Position numbers and translations under genes: made by a program
The notes under the pieces: generated by a model
The model's database searches: none
What the model saw: the letters and a program-made list of their open reading frames with translations, nothing else
What the model was told of the DNA's origin: nothing
Shown: piece after piece, positions 43,732-52,237 of the stretch
Layout of the letters: each line of letters opens with the position of its first letter
Position numbering within the stretch: position 1 is the first letter of the stretch
NCBI GenBank assembly: GCA_029203125.1
Contig: CP119317.1
Coordinates: forward strand, 1,798,001 to 1,862,000
Reading direction: 5' to 3'
Source: Candidatus Cohnella colombiensis
GTDB lineage: Bacteria; Bacillota; Bacilli; Paenibacillales; Paenibacillaceae
DNA length: 64,000 bases

Positions 43732-44265
43732 CACTCGATTTACATATGCTTTTCCATCAATTGGTTTAACTATTTCATATATGTCTGGATTCGTTAAACT
43801 TCTCCATTCATTAAATCCAACAGATCCTTCAAAGTACTTCAAAATTAATGTCATTAAATTCCCATGTGTCACAACCGCAATGTTCTGTTCTGATCTTCTA
43901 TATAATTCTTCAATGACCGAAACTCCTCTTGTCATTGCATCTCGTGAAGATTCCCCACCTGACAGCTTCAATTCCAGATTCTCAAATGTATCTTTAAGTA
44001 ACTCCATCCAATCCTCCAATTCTACAGTAGATAAAACTCGCTCACATAGCCGATCGTCAATATGTATATTGAGATTAAGTATATCAGCCAAGGGTTTAAT
44101 GGAAGAGATTGCTCGTTCAAATGGACTGGAAACGATATAATCGATTTGCTTTATAATCAAAATATCAGCCAATTGTTCTGCTTGCGCTTCTCCTTCGGTC
44201 GTTAGCTTCGTATTTGGATCTTGTCCTTTTGCCTTACAATGTCTGATAAGATAAATTCGCTTCAG
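43717..44265 (-). CDS. Histidine phosphatase (phosphoglycerate-mutase-like), CTG start
   Basis: A 182-residue histidine phosphatase. IYLIRHCKAKGQDPNTKLTTEGEAQAEQLADIL has the catalytic RH; PFERAISSIKPLADIL and IAVVTHGNLMTLILKYFEG carry the second Arg and His. The ribosome site GGGGG leads to CTG 44265, in place of ATG/TTG; a shorter TTG start at 44172 would drop the catalytic RH. CTG is therefore either a rare real start or a decayed one. A copy of its 3' part lies at 39581. Confidence 0.75.
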   Translation of the reverse strand: MKRIYLIRHCKAKGQDPNTKLTTEGEAQAEQLADILIIKQIDYIVSSPFERAISSIKPLADILNLNIHIDDRLCERVLSTVELEDWMELLKDTFENLELKLSGGESSRDAMTRGVSVIEELYRRSEQNIAVVTHGNLMTLILKYFEGSVGFNEWRSLTNPDIYEIVKPIDGKAYVNRVWATL

Positions 44266-44328
44266 AGAATCACCCCCAGAAAAATATAACTCTTTGGCAA
44301 TTGCACAAAATTAATACCTACAGCCAAA

Positions 44329-45342
44329 TCACACCTTGTTCGAGTTTACTTGCAAAGCTTCTATCACTTCATTACCAAATTGTCTTATATCTTCTAAATA
44401 GTTATATCCGTCAGTATTGTTTAATTGATTTAACATCCGCACTGCTACAGCTTTATATTTCGGAATCACAAGACAAGCACATCCTGTTATTCCGAGTATC
44501 TGGAATGAGCCAACAGGCACTCTATTTCCAATTTGATTTAATGGTGTATCACTCTGCAACCACCAAATGAGACCTTGTCTTGGTAAATGAGATGGTAGTG
44601 TTACAGGTGTTTGATGGCTGGTGATTCTTTCGAAAATATATTTCGAGAAAACTTGCTCACCATGGATATTACCGTTATTTAGATGAATATTCCCCCATAA
44701 TGCCAGTTCTCGAGCACTAACGAAAAGATTGCTTTGATTCCCAGTTGGACTATCATTCGGTCCAACCCAGTTATCCTTAACATTATAGTGATTGAAAACT
44801 AAATGTTCGTGATATTGAGTGCGCCATCCAGTCTCAACTAGTCCTAATGGGTTAAACACTTCATTGCTAATATAATCAGCGAGTGATATACCTGTTAAGC
44901 GCTCGACCATTTCTATTAATATGGTAATACCAGCGTTAGTGTAAGCCCAGTTCTCGCCAGGTAAAAAAGAGTTAAGTAACTTTCCCTCATGAAGCTCTAG
45001 ACCATGGGTATGAGTTAAACAATGACGAATTGTAATTCCATGTGTGATATTTCTAAGTTCATTCATGTATTGACCGATTTCGTCATCCAAACAATTAATA
45101 TTTCCATTTTCAATTAGTAAGCTAATCGCGAACGCAAGATATGTCTTCCTAACAGATCCTACGTTAAATTGAGATTGAGCATCAACAATTCTAGAGGAAG
45201 CCAAAGAATCATGTCTACCTGAATACCACTCATTAACTACTATGTCATTTTGAATAATATATGTTGCAGCTGCAGTTGCATTTATCTGTTTCTGAATTTC
45301 AGAGACATAACGATTCAGTTTATTAAATTGTGTATTATTCAT
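44329..45342 (-). CDS. Serine hydrolase, class C beta-lactamase-like
   Basis: A 337-residue protein of the beta-lactamase/DD-peptidase fold. Nucleophile motif S-x-x-K is VGSVRKTY (Ser63, Lys66), the Y-x-N motif is in NWAYTNAGITILIEMVERLTG. No signal peptide is seen, so it would be cytoplasmic, more like an esterase than a lactamase. It is an unusually long cassette gene; its 3' side has no site before the phosphatase gene. Confidence 0.83.
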   Translation of the reverse strand: MNNTQFNKLNRYVSEIQKQINATAAATYIIQNDIVVNEWYSGRHDSLASSRIVDAQSQFNVGSVRKTYLAFAISLLIENGNINCLDDEIGQYMNELRNITHGITIRHCLTHTHGLELHEGKLLNSFLPGENWAYTNAGITILIEMVERLTGISLADYISNEVFNPLGLVETGWRTQYHEHLVFNHYNVKDNWVGPNDSPTGNQSNLFVSARELALWGNIHLNNGNIHGEQVFSKYIFERITSHQTPVTLPSHLPRQGLIWWLQSDTPLNQIGNRVPVGSFQILGITGCACLVIPKYKAVAVRMLNQLNNTDGYNYLEDIRQFGNEVIEALQVNSNKV

Positions 45343-45376
45343 TATGAGCTCCTTGGTTGAATCTGCGTATGATTCC

Positions 45377-45420
45377 GTCTAACGTTCTTATATTCACTAC
45401 TTCCCACCGACTTTACGTAC
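45377..45420 (-). repeat. attC-like site, left arm only
   Basis: GTCTAACGTTCTTATATTCACTAC, then CCCACCGACTTTACG; the rest is missing. It stands between the serine hydrolase start and the HAD gene stop. Confidence 0.6.
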
Positions 45421-45424
45421 ACCA

Positions 45425-46087
45425 CTACTCTAATTCACTCTCAAGAATCCCTTTTATTTCTATTAGATCTCTTATAGATAAGTGATGACATCTGGGTTTA
45501 TCAAAATAGTCATCTTCTTTCCATATCCCTTTCATTCCAGAATGAATACTTGCCTCGACATCATTGATCGGGTGATCTCCTACAAAAATGGATTCGTGAG
45601 GTTCTATTTCTAGGCGGTTTAGTGCCCTTTGAAATATTTCAACATCCGGCTTCCTTAAGCCTTCAATTTCCGAAATGATTATCACGTCAAAATAATGACT
45701 GATCTTTAATCCATTAATATTATTCATTTGAAATCTACCAAATCCATTTGTTATTACTCCAAGCTTTAATTTCTTATCTTTCAAGTAATCCAGAATTTCA
45801 ATTAGCCCTGAAAAGCCAATACAATGGTTTTGAAATGACTCAACATAATCGTCCAATAAAGAATGCCATGTCAATTCAAGGTTTAATTCTGCAATAAGCT
45901 TCTGATAGACTTGATCCTTCCAAACGTATCCCTTCTGATCCAATTCAATAAATCTTTGAATATATGCATTCATTTCAACACAATGTAAAGCAGGAATACG
46001 ATTATATTGATTTTGAAGAAATGCGACCAACGACTGGTCACGATCGAGCAGTGTTCCATCTAAATCAAATAAAACACCTTTTATCAT
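45425..46087 (-). CDS. HAD-superfamily hydrolase
   Basis: A 220-residue phosphatase-like protein. Motif I is VLFDLDGTLLDRD (Asp8, Asp10), motif II LGVITNGFG, Lys in GLRKPDVEIFQRAL, motif IV FVGDHPINDVEASIHSGMKGIW. The substrate is unknown (phosphoglycolate-type family). Confidence 0.88.
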   Translation of the reverse strand: MIKGVLFDLDGTLLDRDQSLVAFLQNQYNRIPALHCVEMNAYIQRFIELDQKGYVWKDQVYQKLIAELNLELTWHSLLDDYVESFQNHCIGFSGLIEILDYLKDKKLKLGVITNGFGRFQMNNINGLKISHYFDVIIISEIEGLRKPDVEIFQRALNRLEIEPHESIFVGDHPINDVEASIHSGMKGIWKEDDYFDKPRCHHLSIRDLIEIKGILESELE

Positions 46088-46109
46088 TGATCTCGTCCTT
46101 TGGTGTATG

Positions 46110-46170
46110 TTGTATAACGTTAACGGACCGAGGGGTGAATGCCCCGAAGCGTGAACGTGGTGTTAGATGA
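46110..46170 (-). repeat. attC-like site with internal deletion
   Basis: GTATAACGTTA from the left arm joins directly to CGGACCGAGGGGTGAATGCCCCGAAGCGTGAACGTGGTGTTAGATG from the right part. The central stems are deleted. Confidence 0.7.
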
Positions 46171-46172
46171 AG

Positions 46173-46718
46173 TCAGTCCTTCTCTACATTGCTTTCTATC
46201 TGATCCCTTAAATATCTTTCATTCAATCCATTTTCATAAAAATTAAATTTAATTCCAGTCATACTTTGTATCTTATCTATTACTTGTCCCAAATGGTAAC
46301 TCATGTGTTCTACTAGATTATATAAATCATGTACATCTTCTTCACTAAGCCTAATCTCGTCATTTATATATGGAATTATCGATTGTCTCCAATCATTAAT
46401 CTGTAACTCAAATCTTTCTATTAGTTCCATTGGTTTTAAATCTTCGATTGGAAAATAGATAACAAAATCGTCCCTAAATTTATCATCTCGTCTTTTCAAA
46501 TTTAGTTCACTCATTCTGATATGTTCACATAAATGAAGAATAATTCCACCAATTGAATTTGAGTTATTTTCGGACTTCCAGAGTTGTTCTTTTCCAATAC
46601 TTGTTAAAGAGATCTTAAACTTAGCAAAATACAAATTGTAAATACGATGAAGTGATATCTTTAAAAAAGTTTTAATGAATTGTTCCTGTTTCAAAATAAT
46701 CACCTTCTCTTCTCTCAT
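46173..46718 (-). CDS. DinB-superfamily protein
   Basis: A DinB-fold protein, up to 181 residues. LWKSENNSNSIGGIILHLCEHIRMSELN and DLYNLVEHMSYHLGQVIDKIQ carry the metal-type histidines. The true start may be TTG 46694, which has AGAAGGTGA 8 nt upstream (giving MKQEQF), rather than ATG 46718. Function unknown. Confidence 0.78.
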   Translation of the reverse strand: MREEKVIILKQEQFIKTFLKISLHRIYNLYFAKFKISLTSIGKEQLWKSENNSNSIGGIILHLCEHIRMSELNLKRRDDKFRDDFVIYFPIEDLKPMELIERFELQINDWRQSIIPYINDEIRLSEEDVHDLYNLVEHMSYHLGQVIDKIQSMTGIKFNFYENGLNERYLRDQIESNVEKD

Positions 46719-46740
46719 TCAATATTCACTTATATTTATA

Positions 46741-47148
46741 TCAGATATTCTTAGTTAGTATAATTTCTAATGGTTCTTTCTCCAATAATAAACAGCCTGA
46801 ATCTTGATAGCCTAATTTCCTATAAAAGTGCTGAGCTTCTTCGTTTGCTAATGTCGATGTCATCACAAGTTTTAGGCCTTTTTGTTTCATCAGATCTTCC
46901 CAGAAATGAACAACTTCTTTCCCAATACCCTTATTCCGATATTGTTCATCAATCCATATCATGTTCATAAACGGGGTGTTATCCCAAAAATATCCGTATC
47001 TCATCCACCCGATATTCTGATTTTCTTGATTCCGTAATATATATATTTCTTTATTTAGTATCTTAGATAAAACTAGACTTTCTAGTATATGTCTATCTCG
47101 TTCTATAATATATTCATAGTCTGCTTCAGTTGCATAATCAATCTTCAT
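46741..47148 (-). CDS. GNAT acetyltransferase
   Basis: A 135-residue GNAT enzyme. MKIDYATEADYEYIIERDRHI begins the fold; FMNMIWIDEQYRNKGIGKEVVHFWEDLMKQKGLKLVMTSTLANEEAQHFYRKLGYQDSGCLLLE includes the acetyl-CoA loop RNKGIGKEV. ATG 47148 has GGGGGT before it. It lies 31 nt after the VOC gene, with no site between, so these two may have been fused by loss of a site. Confidence 0.87.
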   Translation of the reverse strand: MKIDYATEADYEYIIERDRHILESLVLSKILNKEIYILRNQENQNIGWMRYGYFWDNTPFMNMIWIDEQYRNKGIGKEVVHFWEDLMKQKGLKLVMTSTLANEEAQHFYRKLGYQDSGCLLLEKEPLEIILTKNI

Positions 47149-47178
47149 TAATATAACCCCCATGTATGTATTCACTTC

Positions 47179-47631
47179 TTATTTGTTACCGAGTTCTTCA
47201 GCCAAACCTATTAGAAGTCCTTCAATTCCACGAATGTAGCAGAGCCGATACGAGTCCTCGTACTGAACCACTTCGCCAACGAGATGAGCACCATACTTTG
47301 TGAGTCTGGATACCATTTCATCAATGTCTTGAACTGTAAACATGACACGTAGATAACCGAGGGAGTTTACAGGAGTAGTCCGATGATCTGATATAGTAGG
47401 TGGGGTGAGAAATCTCGAAAGTTCAAGTCGGCTGTGCCCATCTGGGGTAACCATCATAGCAATCTCTACGCACTGAGAACCAAGTCCGGTTACCCGTCCA
47501 GCCCATTCACCTTCGACAGTGGCTCTCCCTTCGAGGTTCAAGCCAATCTCTTCGAAGAACGAGATTGCGTCATCAAGGGATTCTACAACGATGCTCACAT
47601 TGTCCATTCTTAATATCTTGTTTTTTGCCAT
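47179..47631 (-). CDS. VOC/glyoxalase-superfamily protein
   Basis: A 150-residue VOC protein. LRMDNVSIVVESLDDAISFFEEIGLNLEGRATVEGEWAGRVTGL and LGYLRVMFTVQDIDEMVSRLTKYGAHLVGEV fit; RLCYIRGIEGLLIGLAEEL is the end motif. GAGGAG precedes the ATG. Its base composition is higher in G+C than the neighbours. Substrate unknown. Confidence 0.86.
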   Translation of the reverse strand: MAKNKILRMDNVSIVVESLDDAISFFEEIGLNLEGRATVEGEWAGRVTGLGSQCVEIAMMVTPDGHSRLELSRFLTPPTISDHRTTPVNSLGYLRVMFTVQDIDEMVSRLTKYGAHLVGEVVQYEDSYRLCYIRGIEGLLIGLAEELGNK

Positions 47632-47688
47632 AGTTTTATCTCCTCATGAAAATAATAAGAAGTCATATTAACGAGACACACACTCCTT

Positions 47689-48168
47689 TTATTTAATCTT
47701 TCTGCTGATCAGACTACGAAACTTACCCGTTTCCTCTTCATTTTTAAATATCCTTTTAGGGATTATCGCAAACCCCCTCCTACTATATTTCAAGTACATA
47801 AACTCTTTTGTTTCATTAACCTGTTTATAAAAACTCCATGGAATTGATGACTTTAGAGCACCTGCAGTAAACAATATCTCGTCTTCTAAAAACTCAAGTT
47901 GATACTCTTCTTTATATTTGGGTTCCTTTCTGAATACGATCCTAGGTACGATAATGAATCGCGCAATTAAAACAAACATTAGTATTATTGGTATCACAAT
48001 AATACTTGCTACAAAGATAGTATTTGATCCATTCATATACTGATTGATTCCATATACCAATAAAGCAACCGCAATTAGAGAAACTGGAATAATATGTTTA
48101 TATTCACCGTCTGACTGATTCATTGCCTTGATAAATTCCCTTTCAGAGTACTTAAATGATAGCTTCAT
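47689..48168 (-). CDS. YcxB-like membrane protein
   Basis: A 159-residue protein with two membrane segments (IIPVSLIAVALLVYGINQYM, TIFVASIIVIPIILMFVLIARFIIV) followed by a YcxB-like domain: EEYQLEFLEDEILFTAGALKSSIPWSFYKQVNETKEFMYLKYSRRGFAIIPKRIF. Function unknown. AGGAGGAATC lies before the ATG. Confidence 0.8.
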   Translation of the reverse strand: MKLSFKYSEREFIKAMNQSDGEYKHIIPVSLIAVALLVYGINQYMNGSNTIFVASIIVIPIILMFVLIARFIIVPRIVFRKEPKYKEEYQLEFLEDEILFTAGALKSSIPWSFYKQVNETKEFMYLKYSRRGFAIIPKRIFKNEEETGKFRSLISRKIK

Positions 48169-48252
48169 CCAGATTCCTCCTCATAATCGAATAGCACTCG
48201 CATTTAATTTTGTAAATCAATTTAGCCATACAGGAAATTAGCGCGAGCCATG

Positions 48253-48315
48253 TTAATTGGTCAGTTTGCTTTTAGGGGTATCCCAAATTGACAAAACAGA
48301 AGGCTTACTAGTCAT
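48253..48315 (-). pseudogene. Short ORF after a repeated leader
   Basis: GGGGGATCAATTGCA leads to ATG 48315 and 20 codons (MTSKPSVLSIWDTPKSKLTN). The 48-nt leader before it is repeated at 50864. Probably the 5' end of a lost cassette gene. Nothing else is seen in 48169 to 48379. Confidence 0.35.
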
Positions 48316-48363
48316 TGCAATTGATCCCCCAATATGACTTTATCAATAATTATTTAGTATTCC
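48316..48363 (-). repeat. 48-nt leader repeat, copy 1
   Basis: TGCAATTGATCCCCCAATAT and the following 28 nt match 50864 to 50911 with about four mismatches. On the minus strand it ends in a ribosome site. Confidence 0.7.
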
Positions 48364-48379
48364 AAAGCATTAATTACTC

Positions 48380-48814
48380 TTAATCATTAAACAATTCATT
48401 TGTCATTTGACCTATCCATATTTTCTCCATTTCATATATGTAATAAGTATCTGGCTGAAAAGTATTCTCTACAAATTTAATATCTGCAATAGGGGGACCA
48501 CATGCACAATCATCACCCAATTTATAGTAATATAATTGTTTTATTTTCTTTGTTGAAATGACCAAAAAACTATTATTAAAATCATGTTCTGGTAAATTAA
48601 ATCCTTCCAATCGATATTTCTTGATGTCTTCTCCCCTAGTTAAAACAACCCATGACCAATCCATAGGCAATTTACTTGTAGATGATATATTGTTTACATA
48701 TCTCAAATCAATGTGATAGAACAAAGCCCTCCATACTCCAAATGAAATTAAGGTAACGGCGATTAGAGTTAGAAAGAATAATTTGTATTTATTTCTCATG
48801 ATAATTAACTTCAT
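48380..48814 (-). CDS. Membrane-anchored protein, unknown
   Basis: A 144-residue protein with a basic N-terminus and one membrane segment (LFFLTLIAVTLISFGVWRALFYH), then an extracytoplasmic domain with MDWSWVVLTRGEDIKKYRLEGFNLPEHDFNNSFLVIS and a Cys pair in DDCACGPP. The upstream open frame is derived from the repeat, so ATG 48814 (GGAG before it) is the start. No family recognised. Confidence 0.7.
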   Translation of the reverse strand: MKLIIMRNKYKLFFLTLIAVTLISFGVWRALFYHIDLRYVNNISSTSKLPMDWSWVVLTRGEDIKKYRLEGFNLPEHDFNNSFLVISTKKIKQLYYYKLGDDCACGPPIADIKFVENTFQPDTYYIYEMEKIWIGQMTNELFND

Positions 48815-48851
48815 CAGAATCTCCGATCTTCTCAATGTATTTCGCCGATTT

Positions 48852-48934
48852 CTTATAACTTTTCCGTGTTCACGACTTAACCCCTGCTGGACCGAGGGCG
48901 AATGCCCGATGCATGAATATGATGTTAGGTGATT
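48852..48934 (-). repeat. attC-like site, internally shortened
   Basis: TTATAACTTTTCCGTGTTCACGAC, then directly CTGCTGGACCGAGGGCGAATGCCCGATGCATGAATATGATGTTAGG. Outer arms are present; the first central stem is lost. Confidence 0.7.
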
Positions 48935-48965
48935 GGGTCGAACTTTTTCGAAATCTCCGAACAAC

Positions 48966-49604
48966 TTATTTAATTATCTTCCTAAATTGATCGATTTGGT
49001 CACAATAATATTTTGGTATTTGTGCAAAGTTACTATGACTACCTGGAAACCATGATACAGCAACAGTATCAATTCCTGCTCTATTACCTGCCTCAATATC
49101 TGCATTACTGTCACCAACAAAAAGAAACTGGCTCTTCTCTAATCCCATATTATCAAGTATCTTATATATTCCTTCCGGGTCTGGCTTTGGCTTTAGTACG
49201 TCATCACCAGTAATAGTAGCGTCGAATAGATGCTCTAACTGTAACTTCCTCATGGAGATATCGAAACTTCTTCTTCCCTTTCCAGTAAAAATGCCTAGTT
49301 TATATCCTTCTTTCCTTAGTCCGTCCACTAGCTGCATCATATTAATATCAAAGCTAACGTATTCGTCATGCGCTTGGTCATAATGAAAATAATATTCTTC
49401 TATTGCTCTTTCGATTTGATTAGTGGCTTTCAGATTTTGCTGAATGATTCCTATTTCTGATGGTCCAAACATTTGAACAATTTCTTCTGAAGATAGATCT
49501 ATTTGATCATATCTCTTAAATATTTCCTTAAAAGAATAAAAGCAAAGCGGTAATGTATCAGCAATTGTTCCATCAAAATCAAAAATTATACCCTTATACA
49601 TCAT
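48966..49604 (-). CDS. HAD-superfamily hydrolase, phosphoglycolate-phosphatase-like
   Basis: A 212-residue HAD enzyme. Motif I IIFDFDGTIADTLPLCFYSF, motif II LGIFTGKGRRSF, Lys in DDVLKPKPDPEGIYKIL, motif IV FVGDSNADIEAGNRAG. The cap domain is alpha-helical. The upstream open frame is repeat sequence; ATG 49604 has GGAGG before it. Substrate unknown. It is flanked by sites on both sides and so forms a clear cassette. Confidence 0.88.
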   Translation of the reverse strand: MMYKGIIFDFDGTIADTLPLCFYSFKEIFKRYDQIDLSSEEIVQMFGPSEIGIIQQNLKATNQIERAIEEYYFHYDQAHDEYVSFDINMMQLVDGLRKEGYKLGIFTGKGRRSFDISMRKLQLEHLFDATITGDDVLKPKPDPEGIYKILDNMGLEKSQFLFVGDSNADIEAGNRAGIDTVAVSWFPGSHSNFAQIPKYYCDQIDQFRKIIK

Positions 49605-49640
49605 GTGATACGCCTCCACGAGAATATCAGTTTTGCTACC

Positions 49641-49740
49641 ATTCAGAAAACGTTGTCGTATTGACGACGTCCCACCGACATAAGGCAACGAAGTCGCCGG
49701 CTGCGCTTGTGAAGTTAGTCGGTGCGATGTGTCCGGCTAA
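49641..49740 (-). repeat. attC-like site, left half
   Basis: GAAAACGTTGTCGTATTGACGACGTCCCACCGAC, then the stem to GTTAGTCGGTGCGATGTGTCCGGC. The right half is missing; the next gene stops at 49755. Confidence 0.68.
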
Positions 49741-49754
49741 ATATCCCTCTTATA

Positions 49755-50198
49755 TTATGTAATTTCATGATTTTCAAATTTCATTTTCAATTCTTTTAAT
49801 CGTTTTTTCATTTGATTATTAAATATAATTTTTAGTATTGGTTCAAGCGTTTTAAATCTTGAAGAAAAGTGATATCGAAATATTACCCTTGTGCTAAAAT
49901 CATCAATCTTAATAAATCTCCAAGACCCTGCAAAACTCTTTAGGATAAATGGACCTTTAGTCATTTTCATTGCGGCAACTTGTGGTTCCTGAACAAAAAT
50001 ATATTCTATCTCCATTCCGATACCACTCTTAGATACACACAATGCTCGAGTTCCGATCTTTACTTCATTTTTTGGTCCTATTAATCGAGCCTCTTTAAGA
50101 AATGGATCCCAGTTCAATCTTATATTATAATTTTGAGTCAAATTGAAAAGAGCTGTTTTGTCCCCCAAAATAATTATTTCAGACTGAATATTGGGCAC
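49755..50198 (-). CDS. SRPBCC-superfamily protein
   Basis: A 147-residue ligand-binding-fold protein. LFNLTQNYNIRLNWDPFLKEARL, FAGSWRFIKIDDFSTRVIFRYHFSSRFKTLEPILKIIFNNQMKKRLKELKMKFE are typical of the polyketide-cyclase-like group. GTG 50198 has AGGAG 8 nt upstream; the open frame is ten codons longer. Ligand unknown. Confidence 0.8.
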   Translation of the reverse strand: MPNIQSEIIILGDKTALFNLTQNYNIRLNWDPFLKEARLIGPKNEVKIGTRALCVSKSGIGMEIEYIFVQEPQVAAMKMTKGPFILKSFAGSWRFIKIDDFSTRVIFRYHFSSRFKTLEPILKIIFNNQMKKRLKELKMKFENHEIT

Positions 50199-50288
50199 AC
50201 TATCAACTCCTCTCCGAAATTCATTCAAGTTAATATTTATGAAAAAAGATCTGCATTGCAGACCCCTCTCATTTAAATTTATTTACTT

Positions 50289-50639
50289 TTACTTAAACTG
50301 AATTAATCCAATTCCGTTGCCTACTGGGTCAACTAAATATGCTAAATAAAAATTATCAAATTCCATCTTGTCCCTTACAATCTGAGCCCCTAAATCAATC
50401 GACTTCTTTATCGATTGTTCGATATCATCTACTTCAATTTGAATTCTTGTTCCATGAGGGAAATCATGTGGTCCTTTTGATATACCTCCGTTTATTCCCG
50501 GAATATTATCATCGCCTGTTGTAACAGGATAGTATCCCCAATTAGGCTCGGCAATCTTCCATCCAAATACTGATGAATAAAATGCTGCTGCACGTTCTGG
50601 ATCTTGACTACTTAAGTCAAACAAAACAACTCTCCCCAC
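50289..50639 (-). CDS. VOC/glyoxalase-superfamily protein
   Basis: A 116-residue VOC protein: GRVVLFDLSSQDPERAAAFYSSVFGWKIAEPNWGYYPVTTGDDNIPGINGGI, HGTRIQIEVDDIEQSIKKSIDLGAQIV, and AYLVDPVGNGIGLIQF. The start is taken as GTG 50639, which has GGGGG about 9 nt upstream. Substrate unknown; the last acidic ligand seems missing. Confidence 0.83.
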   Translation of the reverse strand: MGRVVLFDLSSQDPERAAAFYSSVFGWKIAEPNWGYYPVTTGDDNIPGINGGISKGPHDFPHGTRIQIEVDDIEQSIKKSIDLGAQIVRDKMEFDNFYLAYLVDPVGNGIGLIQFK

Positions 50640-50863
50640 ACACAATACCCCCACAATTGGAATAGTTACCCAAAATTATAATATCGAATGTTTGTTCGTA
50701 TGTAAAGCTTTTTGTTATTTTTTAGCACTTCGCCTAGTGGTCTATTATTAAACGGTTTCTCTATATCTAACTAACTATCTTCTTTATTTTTGAAAACCTC
50801 CAATGTTTTTGTTCGCTCATACATTAGAGTATTCGAAAAGGCTTGCGATACATCATATTTGCG

Positions 50864-50911
50864 TGCAATTGATCCTCCATTACGACTTTATCAATAATTA
50901 TTTAGTATTCC
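50864..50911 (-). repeat. 48-nt leader repeat, copy 2
   Basis: Matches 48316 to 48363. On the minus strand it ends GGAGGATCAA-TTG and opens a 14-codon ORF. It is probably the preserved 5' end of another lost cassette. The rest of 50655 to 50950 contains no gene. Confidence 0.7.
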
Positions 50912-50956
50912 TAAGTAATAAAATGATGAGGTTTTTTTCAATTTCCCCGAAACTGA

Positions 50957-51034
50957 AATGCCCCACCGAATCCAATACTAACTTCGTGCCGGAACGAGGG
51001 CCGAATGGCTTGAAGCGTGAATATGTGACAGCCT
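50957..51034 (-). repeat. attC-like site, degenerate
   Basis: GCCCCACCGAATCC, then CGTGCCGGAACGAGGGCCGAATGGCTTGAAGCGTGAATATGTGACAG. The left outer arm is lost and the right arm is diverged. Confidence 0.6.
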
Positions 51035-51053
51035 TCTTGAGTTGCTAGAAAAT

Positions 51054-51641
51054 TTACTGATTCCATATATACTCTAATCTTGATGCTGTTTCTATTGCTC
51101 TCTCTACTCCTAATAGTCTTGAGACAACATAGAGAGAGGCATCAATTCCAGCAGTAACACCTGCCGACATCACTATCTTGCCATTGTCTATATATCTGAT
51201 GTCATCTATTATTTCACAATCCTTAGGTGCCACTTGTGCTAATAAATCCATTGCCCTTCGATTAGTTGTTACCTTAAGTCCACTTAATAGATTTGCCTTT
51301 GCTAACAATAACGCACCTGTGCAAATTGATAATACAAGTTCTGTATTCTTAGAAGTATTATTGATCCATGATGTTATAACCTCATTATTCATTTCTGTTC
51401 TAGATCCTATACCTCCAGGAATAACTAAAATATCAGGTTGAGGACAATCGTTAATATTATATTTAGGAGAAACTGCAAACGAACTAATTGTATTTATTAA
51501 CCCAGACTTCTCACTCACAGTATACGTATTAAAATCCTTTCCCCAATTGCTCGCGGTAGCAAATACATCAAATGCTCCACAAAAATCTAAGCCATCTACA
51601 TGCTCATACAATAAAACTGCTACATTCCTTGTTTTGTACAC
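51054..51641 (-). CDS. DJ-1/PfpI-family protein
   Basis: A 195-residue DJ-1/PfpI-fold protein. VAVLLYEHVDGLDFCGAFDVFATAS begins the fold; the nucleophile is Cys107 in LVLSICTGALLLAKANLL. C-terminal VMSAGVTAGIDASLYVVSRLLG is also conserved. Members are chaperones, hydratases or AraC-like regulators without the DNA-binding part. The GTG start has AGGAG about 10 nt upstream. Confidence 0.87.
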   Translation of the reverse strand: MYKTRNVAVLLYEHVDGLDFCGAFDVFATASNWGKDFNTYTVSEKSGLINTISSFAVSPKYNINDCPQPDILVIPGGIGSRTEMNNEVITSWINNTSKNTELVLSICTGALLLAKANLLSGLKVTTNRRAMDLLAQVAPKDCEIIDDIRYIDNGKIVMSAGVTAGIDASLYVVSRLLGVERAIETASRLEYIWNQ

Positions 51642-51840
51642 CTAGGTCATCTCCTAAAATAAAATAAGTACTTGATCTCATAAGACCAAATACTTTGCCC
51701 AGGCGAACGGCATATGAAGTATGTGCTCCACCGTAGTTATCTACGTTTTCGCCAGTTACACATACCATATTCTTGAAATTAATTATATCTGACAATTCAG
51801 ATAAATCAATATCGAATATGAAATTCTTGCTTTTAAGCCC
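51604..51840 (-). pseudogene. Possible gene fragment, unknown
   Basis: An open frame reads GLKSKNFIFDIDLSELSDIINFKNMVCVTGENVDNYGGAHTSYAVRLGKVFGLM and on to 51604, overlapping the DJ-1 start. Its open upstream part belongs to the palindrome. It may be the tail of a lost cassette gene or chance. Confidence 0.3.
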
Positions 51841-51853
51841 TTTGTGGTCATTT

Positions 51854-51979
51854 CTAATAACGTTATTGAATTCACGACTTCCATTCCCCTTAGACAAGCC
51901 AGAGTTCTTCCTCGAGATCCTTCGTGCGGACCAAGGGGCGCGACAGCGACCCGCAGCGTGAATGCGGTGTTATATGATG
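51854..51979 (-). repeat. attC-like site, complete
   Basis: CTAATAACGTTATTGAATTCACGAC on the left, GCAGCGTGAATGCGGTGTTATATG on the right; central stems CCATTCCCCTTAG and GGACCAAGGGGCG are shortened. Confidence 0.72.
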
Positions 51980-51981
51980 GA

Positions 51982-52206
51982 TCAGCCATCTTCAAATACA
52001 GATTGGGCACATCTGATGACAAAAGACATATGTGCTTCGATTTCAATAGGTTTTCTAATGCCCAAACCAACATCTAGATCTGGAAAGTGAACAGGACAAT
52101 TCTTAATTGATTTAGAATATCTATACCTTATCGTTTCAAGATAATGACTTAAGAAATACGCCTCATCCATGAATATCACTTTCTCAATTAGTTGCCGATC
52201 TTTCAT
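51982..52206 (-). CDS. Small cassette protein, unknown; start codon inside the site arm
   Basis: A 74-residue soluble protein (MKDRQLIEKVIFMDEAYFLSHYLETIRYRYSKSIKNCPVHFPDLDVG and on) with no known family. The ATG at 52206 lies within the R-box-like GTCATATGA at the cassette's own 5' end, which matches its 3' end GTTATATGATGGATC. No good ribosome site exists, so a start further inside is possible. Confidence 0.55.
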   Translation of the reverse strand: MKDRQLIEKVIFMDEAYFLSHYLETIRYRYSKSIKNCPVHFPDLDVGLGIRKPIEIEAHMSFVIRCAQSVFEDG

Positions 52207-52232
52207 ATGACGTCTCTCGTATTCACGAACCC
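52203..52232 (-). repeat. attC-like site, left arm only
   Basis: TCATATGACGTCTCTCGTATTCACGA aligns with the left arms of complete sites. Nothing of the central stems or right half remains before the next gene. Confidence 0.6.
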
Positions 52233-52237
52233 GAGAA

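Noticed and set aside
44329..45342. Beta-lactamase resistance cassette
   Set aside because: It has S-x-x-K and Y-x-N motifs but no signal peptide, and it resembles general serine hydrolases.
50803..51048. Plus-strand ORF of 81 codons
   Set aside because: It runs through the leader repeat and a degenerate site and has no ribosome site or family resemblance.
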